A stretch of 32,511 nt of DNA from Deltaproteobacteria bacterium CG11_big_fil_rev_8_21_14_0_20_49_13. Its GTDB lineage: Bacteria > UBA10199 > GCA-002796325 > 1-14-0-20-49-13. A program made the position numbers and the translations under genes. The stretch lies in contig PCWZ01000078.1 of assembly GCA_002796305.1 (NCBI GenBank), forward strand, positions 1 through 32,511, given 5' to 3'. Below are positions 1 through 8,710 of this stretch, piece by piece; position 1 is the first letter of the stretch, and each line of letters opens with the position of its first letter. Under the pieces are notes generated by a model that had not been told where the DNA came from, made no database searches, and worked only from the letters and a program-made list of their open reading frames with translations.

Positions 1-2985
1 CGCTATCGCTACTAATTCGGCCTGATCTTTTATGCCGTAGTCTTGGATACGGGCTGAAGTCCCCCTTCCATTCTGCACGGCGGCTATCTTCGCTATTTTT
101 ATTCGGTCGGTTTCTTTAATGATACCAAACTGTTTGATATGCTTAGAAATTGCTTTACTATCTTTACTAGCGATCGCTGTTGCTATTGCAACAGGGGCGG
201 TTTGGTTGGTTATCCCAAAATCCCCTATATGTTCTGCGACAAATTTGGGGTCTGTTTCGACCCTGGCCATCGCATTTGCTATTTTATCTGCCTCCGTTAC
301 TCCATAACTTAAGTCCGTTCCCGGAGGGGTGACTGCGGTTGTTTGAACTGCCGCAGTTGGTGTTGCGGTCGCATCTGGATGCACTAGATCCCCGCCTGCG
401 CGTGGATGACTGGTCTCGTCGGGATGACGGACTTCCCCCTCTCCCTGGCCTCCGGACTTATCTACGATGCCTCTTCTATCCCCGGCTATCGCTTCGGCAA
501 CCGCTCCCACTTTTAATCCGCCGCCGGCTAGACATACTAATACGGTTTCTAAAACCTGATTCAATGTCATCACGTCATAGTTGCCATTAAACGCTTCACG
601 TACGTATTGATCGATCATCTCTTCAGATATCTCAACACCTGTGTCTCTTAAAAATGTAAACGCGGATCGAGAACCATTTACCGTATACCTGCGCCATACG
701 TTCTCGATTAAATTCCTGCCGCCTCCCGCTGTCGCCGGCAGCAAGCCTGTTATCGCCATCGATAAACCAGTCGCTACCGCATCCTTTAGCCAGTCCTCGA
801 ATGTAGTTGACGTTATCCCAGCTTGATCTGTTGCTCTTCCCACTATATTCTCCATAGTTGAGCTATACGCTCCAAGCCCAAATCCACGCAAAGATCTTGT
901 AACCCACGAAACGGTTTCTGCGCCAGCGCCTGCCGCCCCAGCTCCTATTCCTGAGCCTTTTAACGCCATGCTCAAAACAACTATCTCGAGCGTCGTCTGA
1001 AGCAGATTTATCGACGCCTCGATGCCGTCCACTTCGGCAGATTCCAACCCATTGTAAATTACACGATTCTCTCTTAACTCCCTTATCAAAATCGATATCG
1101 CCTTGTTTATGTCTTCACTGCTTTCAGCTCCCATTAATTTCCCTTTTATCAATCGCAGCGCCAAACACGCCCGCCTTATCTCTACTATATCTCCCATGCT
1201 TCTTGCTTCTTCTGCGTTAGCGATTAATCTCGATAAAGCGCCGTGGCTCTTGTACTTGTACCATAACGCAAATCTCGTCTCGTCAAGCGCTCCCGCAAGA
1301 TTTGATATCATGGCGCTTAAATCTTTATCTCTTGCCTTCGGCTCACGATTATCTATTACTGCTTCTCCCATACCTTTGGCATGATAAACAATATCTGCGA
1401 CATAGATAAGACGGTCTAACGATTTCCTGTAGGACGGCGAAATACCAGACATTATCGAAGATAAACCCCTTGCCAGATCTCGATCGATTCGCGACCCGCC
1501 TGACTTATCCATAAGAAGCCTAAATCCAGAACCTTCTACCAAAAAGTTAAGCCGCTGATTTAAAAATTTGCGCAATTTTTCTAGATATTTATCAAATTCC
1601 TCTTCGCTCTTTACCTTGCCTAAAGATTCCCTTAATTCTCTTGCACTTTTTTCTACGTACCCCCTTAAACTGCTTCTAATTCCCTTGTCTATGCTTGACC
1701 AATAACTTTCGGCCCTGGCAAGTTCTTCTAATTCCGCCAAATTGCCTTCTATCTGATCCTTAAGCTTTGCGCTCTTTGGCTTTCCTTCTGCTTTATATCC
1801 CGTTGCCTGTATTCCAATCTCTTCCAATATCCCTAACGCCGCAGTTCCAGCCTTGGCAACGTTATGTCCGGTCTCCGCCCAGTTAAAATAGTTTATTGTC
1901 GATATATAATCGCTAATCCCCTCGATTCTTTCGGTAGAAACATATGCTTTTGAAACTCTGCCAACAGCTTTGATTAAATCTGATCTGATTTGAAGCTTGT
2001 ATTTGTCGTCTAAAATTATTCCGGCCAGCCGCCTCCTGCCGCTCTCGCTATTTATCGACCTCTCTACTATCGCGTCTTCGTCTATATCTATCATTTCCGA
2101 TATGAAATCGCGGGCTAAATCACGCAAATCTGTGAACAAAATATATGAAACCGCTTTTCCGCTCGCACGACCGTAAAGCACCTCAAAAAGCGGCCCAAAA
2201 CGAGGCTCTTTTAGCAAAGACGCGTAAGGCGTCCTAAAACTCATGTTATCGTTCAACTCCGCCTGCTCTATTAAAAATTTCCTGAACTCGCTAAATCCAA
2301 GCTTCCCGACATCTTTTATGCTTACGGCTCCGGTGTGATCTACGATACCCCAAAGAACTTCCTCTATATCGTCCAACGTTTGCTCTAACAGAAAATCACC
2401 TACTCCTCTCTTCAGATGGTAGTAATCTGCAAACCTGACCGCTACATCATTTATTGTTTTCAGGATGGGTGCTTTTCTTCCAAAAAGTGCCGGCACTCCA
2501 GACATTGCCTTTTTCGCCAGCAAATTCGCGGCCCCGCTCGTAGCGGCTTTCACATACTTATCGCTCTCCCGCCATCTATAGCTTTCCAAATCCACCAAAC
2601 TTTTCCACGATATCAACTCTGCCGGCAAAGCATCTTTATAAACCAACATCAAACCCGCAAGCTCGTGCCATGATTTATCAAGAGCTATCAAATCGATATT
2701 GCCGCTCTCAACCCCTTCAACCATGATGCACAATATCTTGGGCGTTACTTCGGCCAACAATTCCTGCAAACGCGAAAAATCGCTAGGATCAATTTCAAAA
2801 TACTCGCGAACGGAAAGCGAGCTTTTAGCTCCAAAATATAGATTAACAAGCATTTCTATATGCCGACGAACTCCTTCCGGCAAAATCAAAAGACGGCCCT
2901 TAAGCTCTCTCAAATTGCCTTCAGAAAATATCTGTTGCTGATAAAAATTCAACACAGATTGATTTGTCGTTTTGTTGACGGACAT
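1..2985 (-). CDS. Giant alpha-helical protein with C-terminal ~30-residue repeats (C-terminus beyond window)
   Basis: Translating the minus strand from ATG at 2985 gives 995 codons without a stop, reaching base 1 exactly in frame. I do not recognise the family. Residues 1-640 are predominantly helical and charged. About 650-780 is Gly/Ala-rich and hydrophobic (for example GSGIGAGAAGAGAE), possibly membrane-interacting. About 845-890 is a low-complexity linker containing a short interspersed repeat. From about 890 there are tandem ~30-residue units ending in FG or YG (HIGDFG, HIKQFG, RIQDYG) with an IA..AA core; three are visible and a fourth is cut by the edge. No signal peptide is evident. 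No convincing Shine-Dalgarno precedes the ATG, and a transposon end lies only 11 bases upstream, so the true start may be disturbed. Codon use is AT-richer than the housekeeping block. A secreted effector or surface protein is possible but unproven. Confidence 0.8.
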   Translation of the reverse strand, partial: MSVNKTTNQSVLNFYQQQIFSEGNLRELKGRLLILPEGVRRHIEMLVNLYFGAKSSLSVREYFEIDPSDFSRLQELLAEVTPKILCIMVEGVESGNIDLIALDKSWHELAGLMLVYKDALPAELISWKSLVDLESYRWRESDKYVKAATSGAANLLAKKAMSGVPALFGRKAPILKTINDVAVRFADYYHLKRGVGDFLLEQTLDDIEEVLWGIVDHTGAVSIKDVGKLGFSEFRKFLIEQAELNDNMSFRTPYASLLKEPRFGPLFEVLYGRASGKAVSYILFTDLRDLARDFISEMIDIDEDAIVERSINSESGRRRLAGIILDDKYKLQIRSDLIKAVGRVSKAYVSTERIEGISDYISTINYFNWAETGHNVAKAGTAALGILEEIGIQATGYKAEGKPKSAKLKDQIEGNLAELEELARAESYWSSIDKGIRSSLRGYVEKSARELRESLGKVKSEEEFDKYLEKLRKFLNQRLNFLVEGSGFRLLMDKSGGSRIDRDLARGLSSIMSGISPSYRKSLDRLIYVADIVYHAKGMGEAVIDNREPKARDKDLSAMISNLAGALDETRFALWYKYKSHGALSRLIANAEEARSMGDIVEIRRACLALRLIKGKLMGAESSEDINKAISILIRELRENRVIYNGLESAEVDGIEASINLLQTTLEIVVLSMALKGSGIGAGAAGAGAETVSWVTRSLRGFGLGAYSSTMENIVGRATDQAGITSTTFEDWLKDAVATGLSMAITGLLPATAGGGRNLIENVWRRYTVNGSRSAFTFLRDTGVEISEEMIDQYVREAFNGNYDVMTLNQVLETVLVCLAGGGLKVGAVAEAIAGDRRGIVDKSGGQGEGEVRHPDETSHPRAGGDLVHPDATATPTAAVQTTAVTPPGTDLSYGVTEADKIANAMARVETDPKFVAEHIGDFGITNQTAPVAIATAIASKDSKAISKHIKQFGIIKETDRIKIAKIAAVQNGRGTSARIQDYGIKDQAELVAIA
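376..430. repeat. Short interspersed repeat in frame inside the giant gene
   Basis: The plus strand reads GATCCCCGCCTGCGCG, then GTGGATGAC, then TCGTCGGGATGACGG. This is the GATCCCCG.../GGATGAC style of widespread bacterial palindromic repeats. It falls in the linker between the helical domain and the ~30-residue repeats, where the giant protein reads HPDETSHPRAGGDL, and it keeps the frame. Boundaries are approximate. Family assignment is by resemblance only. Confidence 0.5.
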
Positions 2986-2995
2986 AATAAAAAAA

Positions 2996-3019
2996 GGGGT
3001 CAGGCTTTCCTAATTAGCT
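2996..3019. repeat. REP/RAYT-type terminal motif, copy 1
   Basis: The motif GGGGT followed by CAGGCTTTCCTAATTAGCT lies just upstream of a Y1-transposase remnant. The same 19 bases recur at 30774-30792. A related, diverged form (GGAGTCAATCTTTTTCCTAG) follows the remnant from about 3172. I read these as ends of a REP-associated element. Confidence 0.55.
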
Positions 3020-3067
3020 ATTGACAAAAATGTGCCTACGTAAAAAGGGGGCATAGCCATACGCCGT

Positions 3068-3172
3068 ATGACACGCAAGCCGCGAATAGAATTTCCGGGG
3101 GCTTTTTATCATATCATTGTGCGTGGAAATAACAGGCAAAAGATATTTGCCGACGATGAGGACTATAAATAG
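3068..3172 (+). pseudogene. N-terminal remnant of REP-associated tyrosine (Y1) transposase
   Basis: ATG at 3068 opens 34 codons ending in TAG at 3170. The peptide includes PRIEFPGAFYHIIVRGNN and IFADDEDYK, the characteristic start of IS200-like Y1/RAYT transposases, which are normally about 200-250 residues. The His-hydrophobic-His motif and the catalytic Tyr are missing. An element-end-like sequence follows the stop directly, so this looks like an internally deleted element rather than point-mutation decay. It cannot encode an active enzyme. Confidence 0.75.
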
Positions 3173-3187
3173 GAGTCAATCTTTTTC

Positions 3188-3904
3188 CTAGTTGAAATTA
3201 GGGAAATAGTGTTTTAAAAAAACGTTTTTAGGATCCCTGTTTTCTTTTTCAGACGATCCGAACGTTTTTTCTCTGTCACCATCCCCCGTAGCCTCCCTGT
3301 TTATCTCTTCCTCTGTCACACGGCCACCGCTATCTGAACATCTCCTCTCAAATCCCTGAGCAATTTGCTTAGATTGGTACCCAACATTGCCATCTGCCCC
3401 TTTGTGATACACGCTTCCCCCGACCTCGCCCGCGGCTTGCTGAATCGGAGCCTCCTGTACCGTTGTATCCGACGAACATGTCTTGCTCCCTGTAAATCCT
3501 TCCTTCACAGCATATCTCACGATGATCTTGTTCAGCTCCTCTGCCACCTCCGGCCCAACTGTGTTCCGAAAATCCTCGATACTCGTGTGATCGATCGTCT
3601 CCGCCGTCCCATCCACGCCGCACAACAAGCGCACCCCGGCATGATACCTTACCGTCTCTTCCGTCTTCCGGTCTGTCAGCCCGTCCATCGTCTGCATAAT
3701 AAATGCCCCAAGATGCAACCGCAGATTGAGCGACGCACCACGGTTGATATCCGTAAGCTTCTACCGATGCCGGTTCGCTACTTCCGCTAGTTCTACCTAC
3801 GGTAAGCATTCGCTGAGCGCCCGATACTTCCTCTCCTCCGGAACGTAGACTCCGACCGTCTTCATGTGCGAAAATAAATTCTTCTGATGTATCCCTTTCA
3901 TCAT
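3188..3904 (-). pseudogene. Degenerate DDE transposase (DUF772-type N-terminal half)
   Basis: Read from ATG at 3904, the frame gives a transposase N-terminus (HMKTVGVYVPEERKYRALSE) broken by in-frame TAG codons at 3799-3797 and 3763-3761. It then runs through RYHAGVRLLCGVDGTAETID, DFRNTVGPEVAEELNKIIVR and SSDTTVQEAPI, which fit the DUF772 region plus the first catalytic Asp of IS4/IS5-like enzymes. After about 3440 the frame becomes Gly/Arg/Lys-rich and unlike a transposase, indicating a frameshift. The C-terminal half with the other D and E residues is missing. The stop is at 3188. No inverted repeats were recognised. Confidence 0.7.
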
Positions 3905-4160
3905 AGTTGTCATAGCGCCTCCCCATGTTTGTTTGCTCTCTGTGGTTTTCGAACTTCATCTTGACAATTTTCGTGCCAAGAGTAGCGTTTAGGTGAAGCT
4001 CTTATTTTTCAATAGGTTGCGAATTGCGCCATGTGGCAGTGTTCAGATTTCAGAACAGATTACATGTCCGGAATTAGGGATTCCGAACAGACAATGTATT
4101 TTATGAGCAACTTTTGGTGTCGTTCTGCCGATAATAGTAGTAAGAGGTGTAAGTATATCT

Positions 4161-4895
4161 ATGCCAGTAGACAAGGTCCCAAATATCGGAATAGGAATAT
4201 CTCCGAACTTTCTTGCGCGCGTGATCGCGACCGCGGGATACATTGGTGATTCTTCCGAGGTCCGCGCAAAACTGCGTAAACTTCTTGGCGATCCAAAACC
4301 GGAGGAGCTCGACCTCGATTCCATACCCCCGGAGATAGCTGCGCTCTTTGCAGAAAAAGGGACGCTTCAAAAGATAAGAAAGAAACTTGAGTCGATCACC
4401 AAGAAACAGGCCAAACGCCTTGCCGCTACCAAGGGCCGCACCGCGTGTGTAGATGAAGACGACATTGTTTATGTAGGCGTCGATTTCCTAGAAAAGTATA
4501 AGGACAGAGAAGACCTGCTTGCCGGGATCATGGCCCACGAATGGGGACATATGGTGTCGCCGCTGCCTTCTGAAGAGGAGCTCACGGGAAATTCATATGA
4601 TGAGCTGATGGCCATTCGCCGCGAAGACGAAGCCAACGCAGACGGCTTTGCCGGAAGGATGCTCTATTTAATGGGCTATTCGGTAGAGGACATGGTCGAG
4701 TTTCTAAAGAACCTCGAAAAGATCGAAAAGAAGATCGTTAGCAAGAAATATCATCCGGTAGATATAAGAGAGGCTATTCTAAACGAGGCCTTCGCCGCGC
4801 AGAAAAGGAGCCAAGATTCCGCTCGCAAGCTCTTGATCCACGCCGGACTCGGCTTCAGCCATGTTCTAAAGAGCAAGCTTATCGGCGAAGGATAG
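4161..4895 (+). CDS. M48-like zinc metallopeptidase, soluble
   Basis: This 244-residue protein carries HEWGH at 126-130, a gluzincin HExxH zinc site, and EANAD at 157-161 as the likely third ligand (ExxxD, as in M48/Ste24-type enzymes). No signal peptide or membrane segment is visible, so it is probably cytoplasmic, unlike HtpX and BepA. Residues 30-95 are a charged helical N-terminus; the C-terminus is helical. AGAGGTG lies about 9 bases before the ATG. It converges on cutA with two bases between the stops. The substrate cannot be told. Zinc-peptidase assignment is strong, exact subfamily moderate. Confidence 0.75.
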   Translation: MPVDKVPNIGIGISPNFLARVIATAGYIGDSSEVRAKLRKLLGDPKPEELDLDSIPPEIAALFAEKGTLQKIRKKLESITKKQAKRLAATKGRTACVDEDDIVYVGVDFLEKYKDREDLLAGIMAHEWGHMVSPLPSEEELTGNSYDELMAIRREDEANADGFAGRMLYLMGYSVEDMVEFLKNLEKIEKKIVSKKYHPVDIREAILNEAFAAQKRSQDSARKLLIHAGLGFSHVLKSKLIGEG

Positions 4896-4897
4896 GC

Positions 4898-5212
4898 TTA
4901 TCTCGTGCTATCGTAGATCCATTTCAGATAATCAGGCAAGCCATCGGCAATATCCATGGCTATCGATTCGGGGCATTCGTATGAATGGAGCTTTTTAAGC
5001 TCTTTCTTGATCTGACCGAATAGCTTCTTTTGGGACTTCATAATCATTAAGACTTCGGGTTCGTCGAATATCTTCCCCTTCCACCTGTAAATAGAGCGGA
5101 GCTTTGGGACCATGTTTACGCATGCAACGAGTTTTTTGCCGACAAGCGCCTTGGCTATTCTTGCCGCCTCTTTCTCGGAAGGGGCCGTTGAAAAGATAAT
5201 GATATGCCTCAT
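4898..5212 (-). CDS. cutA: CutA-like divalent-cation tolerance protein
   Basis: The 104-residue protein starting MRHIIIFSTAPSEKEAARIA matches the CutA1 family, about 100-115 residues, which forms very stable ferredoxin-like trimers and is linked to copper or other metal tolerance. Family hallmarks include LVACVNMVPKLRSIYRWKGK and EVLMIMKSQKK; the C-terminal region has HSYECPESIAMDI. A longer reading frame opens at 5326, but those extra 38 residues do not belong to the family and overlap the divergent methyltransferase gene, so ATG 5212 is preferred. No clear Shine-Dalgarno precedes it. Confidence 0.9.
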   Translation of the reverse strand: MRHIIIFSTAPSEKEAARIAKALVGKKLVACVNMVPKLRSIYRWKGKIFDEPEVLMIMKSQKKLFGQIKKELKKLHSYECPESIAMDIADGLPDYLKWIYDSTR

Positions 5213-5279
5213 GGGAAGATATATGCGTCTAAAATAAGCTGTTGTCGAGCAAGAAGTTAAGGAGTATAATCGCCGATTG

Positions 5280-5768
5280 ATGATCGAGTTTAAGACCATA
5301 GTGATCGGCACGATCCTTCTTTTCATAGCACTTGTTGCGGGGCCCTATTTCGCGGTTCAGCTTGATTACCTCGCCCCCCCGATACCCCTTGGCTGGTTCA
5401 AGTATTTCGGCGTTCTACTCATGCTGTTCGGAGCCCCCCTTGCGGCCTACTGCTCGTTCCTGCTCCTTGTCCCGGGCAAAGGGCATCCGGCACCCTATTC
5501 GTCGCCCGACGGAATGGTCGTGGCGGGACCCTACAGATACATGCGAAATCCGTTCATACTTGGATGGCTTTTGATACTCTGGGGAGAGGTTATCTTCTTA
5601 AGATCGGTACCGCTCCTTTTCTACGCGGTGATACTTTCGCTTTGCGTACACTTTTGGGTCATGGCCTTTGAAGAGCCTTCGCTAGAGGACAGGTACCGCG
5701 ATGAATATAAAAGGTATAAAGCTTTGGTGCCTAGATGGATACCTCGTTTCGCGAAAAAAATCCAATGA
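5280..5768 (+). CDS. ICMT/PEMT-like membrane methyltransferase
   Basis: This 162-residue membrane protein has about four transmembrane segments and the family signature GPYRYMRNPFILGW followed by EEPSLEDRYRDEYKRYKALV and a VPRWIP end. These features define the isoprenylcysteine O-methyltransferase / phospholipid methyltransferase superfamily, which uses S-adenosylmethionine at the inner membrane. Bacterial members rarely have known substrates. Both TTG 5277 and ATG 5280 are in frame; AAGGAG at 5259-5264 sits 12 or 15 bases away, so either could be used. It is divergent from cutA, with a 67-bp gap. Confidence 0.8.
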   Translation: MIEFKTIVIGTILLFIALVAGPYFAVQLDYLAPPIPLGWFKYFGVLLMLFGAPLAAYCSFLLLVPGKGHPAPYSSPDGMVVAGPYRYMRNPFILGWLLILWGEVIFLRSVPLLFYAVILSLCVHFWVMAFEEPSLEDRYRDEYKRYKALVPRWIPRFAKKIQ

Positions 5769-5787
5769 CCAATGAATATCCAAATCT

Positions 5788-5810
5788 CAATGCCCAATTA
5801 TTGGGAATTG
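5788..5810. terminator. Candidate bidirectional hairpin
   Basis: Arms CAATGCCCAAT and ATTGGGAATTG form an 11-bp stem with one mismatch between two convergent genes. There is no strong U tract on either side, so termination is plausible but not certain. Confidence 0.4.
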
Positions 5811-5823
5811 AAACGTTGTGATG

Positions 5824-6345
5824 TTATTCGTCATTGTGATTTGGCCGTTGGGATTTCTCCTTGATCATATCACGAAGCGTTGCCACCGCCTCAAGCCACT
5901 CCTTTGAGCCCGCCAGAAGATCTTCGGCCTTGTCAAGTATTCCGCTTGCCTGCTCATATTTTTCCAGCTCGAACTCGGAACGGGCAAGGTAATAATAGGC
6001 AATGCCGTTATTGGGATCGATATTGATAGCTTCCTGAAACTGCTTCTCGGCGACCTCAAAATTTCCGGCGGCCATCTCTCTTCTACCCTCTTCAACCACC
6101 TTGACCGATGCACGGGCCTTTGGAGTCGAGGCTATCATCAAGGGCTTGGGCTCGGGGCGGATCACCTCTTTCTTGGCGCCGGTCTCCTCCACTCGCTCTA
6201 TTTTGGGCTTGGAGATAAAGCGTTTGGGCGCAGATTTATTGGAAACTCCGGCACAGGCGGAGAGAAGCAGGAGGCATGAAGCAAGAGGCAGAATCAGTTT
6301 CCAAATATTTTCTTTAGAAGACCTGTGGCAGGATGTAACGCGCAT
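5824..6345 (-). CDS. TPR-containing lipoprotein
   Basis: The 173-residue protein has a basic N-terminus, a hydrophobic segment and a lipobox LSAC with the acylated Cys at residue 31. A Lys/Pro-rich linker follows to about residue 75, then TPR-like repeats (GNFEVAEKQFQEAINIDPNN, AYYYLARSEFELEKYEQA) at about 85-150. It should be tethered to the outer or inner membrane, facing the periplasm, as a protein-protein scaffold. Its start overlaps the 3' end of the PBP gene by 52 bases, implying translational coupling and possibly a role in cell-wall synthesis (inference). ATG 6345 is the only good start before the signal sequence. Confidence 0.8.
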   Translation of the reverse strand: MRVTSCHRSSKENIWKLILPLASCLLLLSACAGVSNKSAPKRFISKPKIERVEETGAKKEVIRPEPKPLMIASTPKARASVKVVEEGRREMAAGNFEVAEKQFQEAINIDPNNGIAYYYLARSEFELEKYEQASGILDKAEDLLAGSKEWLEAVATLRDMIKEKSQRPNHNDE

Positions 6346-8687
6346 GGTTCGTTGGGTTCCGATCCTTCTACGAATGGTTCGAACGACGTCTCGGGACAGT
6401 TCTTCGTCGCGAGCTGTCCGGTTTCCGGGTCGATATTTACCAGAATCACATCGCCCGGTCGAGCAAAATCTTCCTGATCGTTGCCAACATAATCCCTCAT
6501 GAAAGAGGCCCAGATGGGAAGCGCCGCACGAGCGCCGCTCATATTTATCCGGGCGTTGTCATCATACCCGACCCACGAAAGGGCCAGAAGTTGCGGCGCA
6601 AATCCCACGAACCATGCATCGCGATAATCACTTGTGGTCCCTGTTTTACCGGCGGCTATGCCTTTAAATCCAAGTCTCCTCGCCGAGGCCGCGGTGCCGT
6701 GGTCCACAACACCCTTCATAACGTCGGTTGTAAGATAAACAGGGCCTGCGTCGGAAACTCGTTTCATTTCAATCGAACGTTTATCAAGTACTTTTCCGTC
6801 CTTATCGACTATGGTTATGATAGATATCGCCTCTGCCTTGACACCTCCGTTGGGAAATACCGTATAGGCCGAGGCAAGCTCCAAAGGCGTTACCTCAAAG
6901 GATCCGAGCGAAAGACTTGGCACCGCCATGAGGTCACTCTTTATCCCGATATCGCGCGCGGTCTTGACGACGTTATCAAGCCCCGCCTCTATAGCTAGTT
7001 TCGCCGTTGCAATGTTATAGCTCTGTTCAAGCGCCTTGCGCAATGTGACACGCCCGTGCTCCTTTTTGTCATAGTTTGACGGCGTCCAATCCTTCCCCGC
7101 CGCCTCTACCGTGAAGGCCTTGTCTTCAACATAGGTGGATGGCGCGAACGGGGTCTTGCTCCTCTTGGGGTCGAAGGCGGTAAGATATACGAACGGCTTG
7201 AAAGTGGAACCGGGCTGCCTCTTTGCAAGTGTCACGTGATTGAACTGGCTCGAATAGAAATCTCTGCCGCCTACCAGCGCCCTTATGTAACCCGTCTGTG
7301 GTTGAATGACGACGAGAGCCGCTTCAAGGGGGCCCTCGTGGTCCTTGGGAAGGATCGAGGCATAGGTTGTTTCAAGTTTTTTGAGCCCGTTATCCACAGC
7401 CGATTCGGCATCGAGCTGGGCGGTCATGTCGATCGTAGTGAATATTTTAAGCCCTTCGCTCTCAAGCACGTCGGCCGGATAAAGGTCGACTATCTGCTGT
7501 TTGACGAAATCTATAAAATAAGGCGCCTTTACCGGCTGAGTGGTTCTTTCAGGCGGATTTATGGCCTCGGCCTTGGCGTCGGCAAGCTCTCGCGCGGTGA
7601 TGAGATCTTCGCTATACATCTTATCAAGGACGAAATCGCGGCGGACGCTCGCCTTTTCTTTATGCTTGAATGGCGAATATTCGCTCGGGGATCTTATCAT
7701 GCCGGCCAAAAGCGCGCATTCGCCAAGCGTTAGTTGGTCCACGTTCTTTGCAAAATAGAGCTTCGAGGCCTCTCCCACCCCCATAACGCTGGAACGTCCG
7801 CGCTGGCCCAGGTATATCTCGTTCAGGTATGCCTCGAGTATCTCGGCCTTTGTGTGCCGGCGTTCGAGTATCATCGCAAGGAGCGCCTCGTTTATCTTTC
7901 TTGTGAACGTCTTCCTGCTGTGAAGAAAATAGTTTTTAACAAGCTGTTGCGTGAGCGTCGAGCCCCCCTGAACTATCCTCATCGCAAAGAGGTCCTTCAC
8001 CGCCGCGCGCGCTATGCCTGTTGGGTCCACACCCTTATGTTTGAAATAACGTTCATCTTCGATAAGGACGACCGCCTCGATAAGATGCTGCGGCACCTCT
8101 TTCATTGTGACAAGGGTGCGGTCCTCCATCTCATCGGAAAAAACGGGGGCGATAAGCTCCGGCTCCAGCCTCACCGTTGAAAGTTCTTCCTCATTTGTAA
8201 TATTATTTATCTTTGAGACCGTTTCGCCGTCGAGCGTAAGCCTTATGGAAAATCCTGTGAACTTATCGTCCGGATAATCAAAATCGTGGAGATAGATGTC
8301 GATATAACCCTTGCCGAACGCGTAGTCGCCGGGACCGGTTATCTTATCGCCAGTGTCCCGGTAACCAAGGCGGTTTAGCTTTAGTTGTAGACCCTTATGT
8401 AAAAGGCCCACGCCGGGGTAAAGATATTCGGCATCGGAATATACCTTTGAAGGTATCTTCCATTTCTGCGAAAGTTCAAAACGCTGTTCTATTGAACGGG
8501 TGAGGTGGTTCAGATACCAGACGCCGAACAGGGTGAAACATACGGCAAAAAATACAGTTATTTTCAGCCACTTCCAGATCTTCTTGATCTTTGCCTTCTT
8601 TGCCTTTTCGGATCGTTTTGGCGAGAGCCACATATTAGAAACGGTATAACAGATATTTTCCCAAAATGAAATAAATTCCGTGGACAC
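6294..8687 (-). CDS. Bifunctional class A penicillin-binding protein (PBP1B-like)
   Basis: This 797-residue peptidoglycan synthase has an N-terminal cytoplasmic tail, one membrane anchor at about 42-59 and a UB2H-like region at 75-180. The glycosyltransferase 51 domain has EDERYFKHKGVD (catalytic Glu210), GGSTLTQQLVKN (241-252), RKINEALLAMILE and EILEAYLNEIYLG. The transpeptidase domain has STFK (Ser494, Lys497), SYN (556-558) and KTGT (681-684). All catalytic motifs are intact, so it should polymerise and cross-link glycan. GTG 8687 is preferred because GGGGAGA lies about 12 bases upstream; ATG 8633 (residue 19) has no such site. It follows pfk by 23 bases and overlaps the TPR lipoprotein gene. 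Confidence 0.95.
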   Translation of the reverse strand: MSTEFISFWENICYTVSNMWLSPKRSEKAKKAKIKKIWKWLKITVFFAVCFTLFGVWYLNHLTRSIEQRFELSQKWKIPSKVYSDAEYLYPGVGLLHKGLQLKLNRLGYRDTGDKITGPGDYAFGKGYIDIYLHDFDYPDDKFTGFSIRLTLDGETVSKINNITNEEELSTVRLEPELIAPVFSDEMEDRTLVTMKEVPQHLIEAVVLIEDERYFKHKGVDPTGIARAAVKDLFAMRIVQGGSTLTQQLVKNYFLHSRKTFTRKINEALLAMILERRHTKAEILEAYLNEIYLGQRGRSSVMGVGEASKLYFAKNVDQLTLGECALLAGMIRSPSEYSPFKHKEKASVRRDFVLDKMYSEDLITARELADAKAEAINPPERTTQPVKAPYFIDFVKQQIVDLYPADVLESEGLKIFTTIDMTAQLDAESAVDNGLKKLETTYASILPKDHEGPLEAALVVIQPQTGYIRALVGGRDFYSSQFNHVTLAKRQPGSTFKPFVYLTAFDPKRSKTPFAPSTYVEDKAFTVEAAGKDWTPSNYDKKEHGRVTLRKALEQSYNIATAKLAIEAGLDNVVKTARDIGIKSDLMAVPSLSLGSFEVTPLELASAYTVFPNGGVKAEAISIITIVDKDGKVLDKRSIEMKRVSDAGPVYLTTDVMKGVVDHGTAASARRLGFKGIAAGKTGTTSDYRDAWFVGFAPQLLALSWVGYDDNARINMSGARAALPIWASFMRDYVGNDQEDFARPGDVILVNIDPETGQLATKNCPETSFEPFVEGSEPNEPCALHPATGLLKKIFGN

Positions 8688-8710
8688 ACGCGGTGGGTCT
8701 CCCCGGATGA

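Noticed and set aside
1-2941. Multiple short plus-strand frames
   Set aside because: All are shadows of the 995-codon minus-strand gene.
3369-3959. 196-residue Gly/Arg-rich minus-strand frame
   Set aside because: It is out of frame with the transposase remnant and has no protein-like composition.
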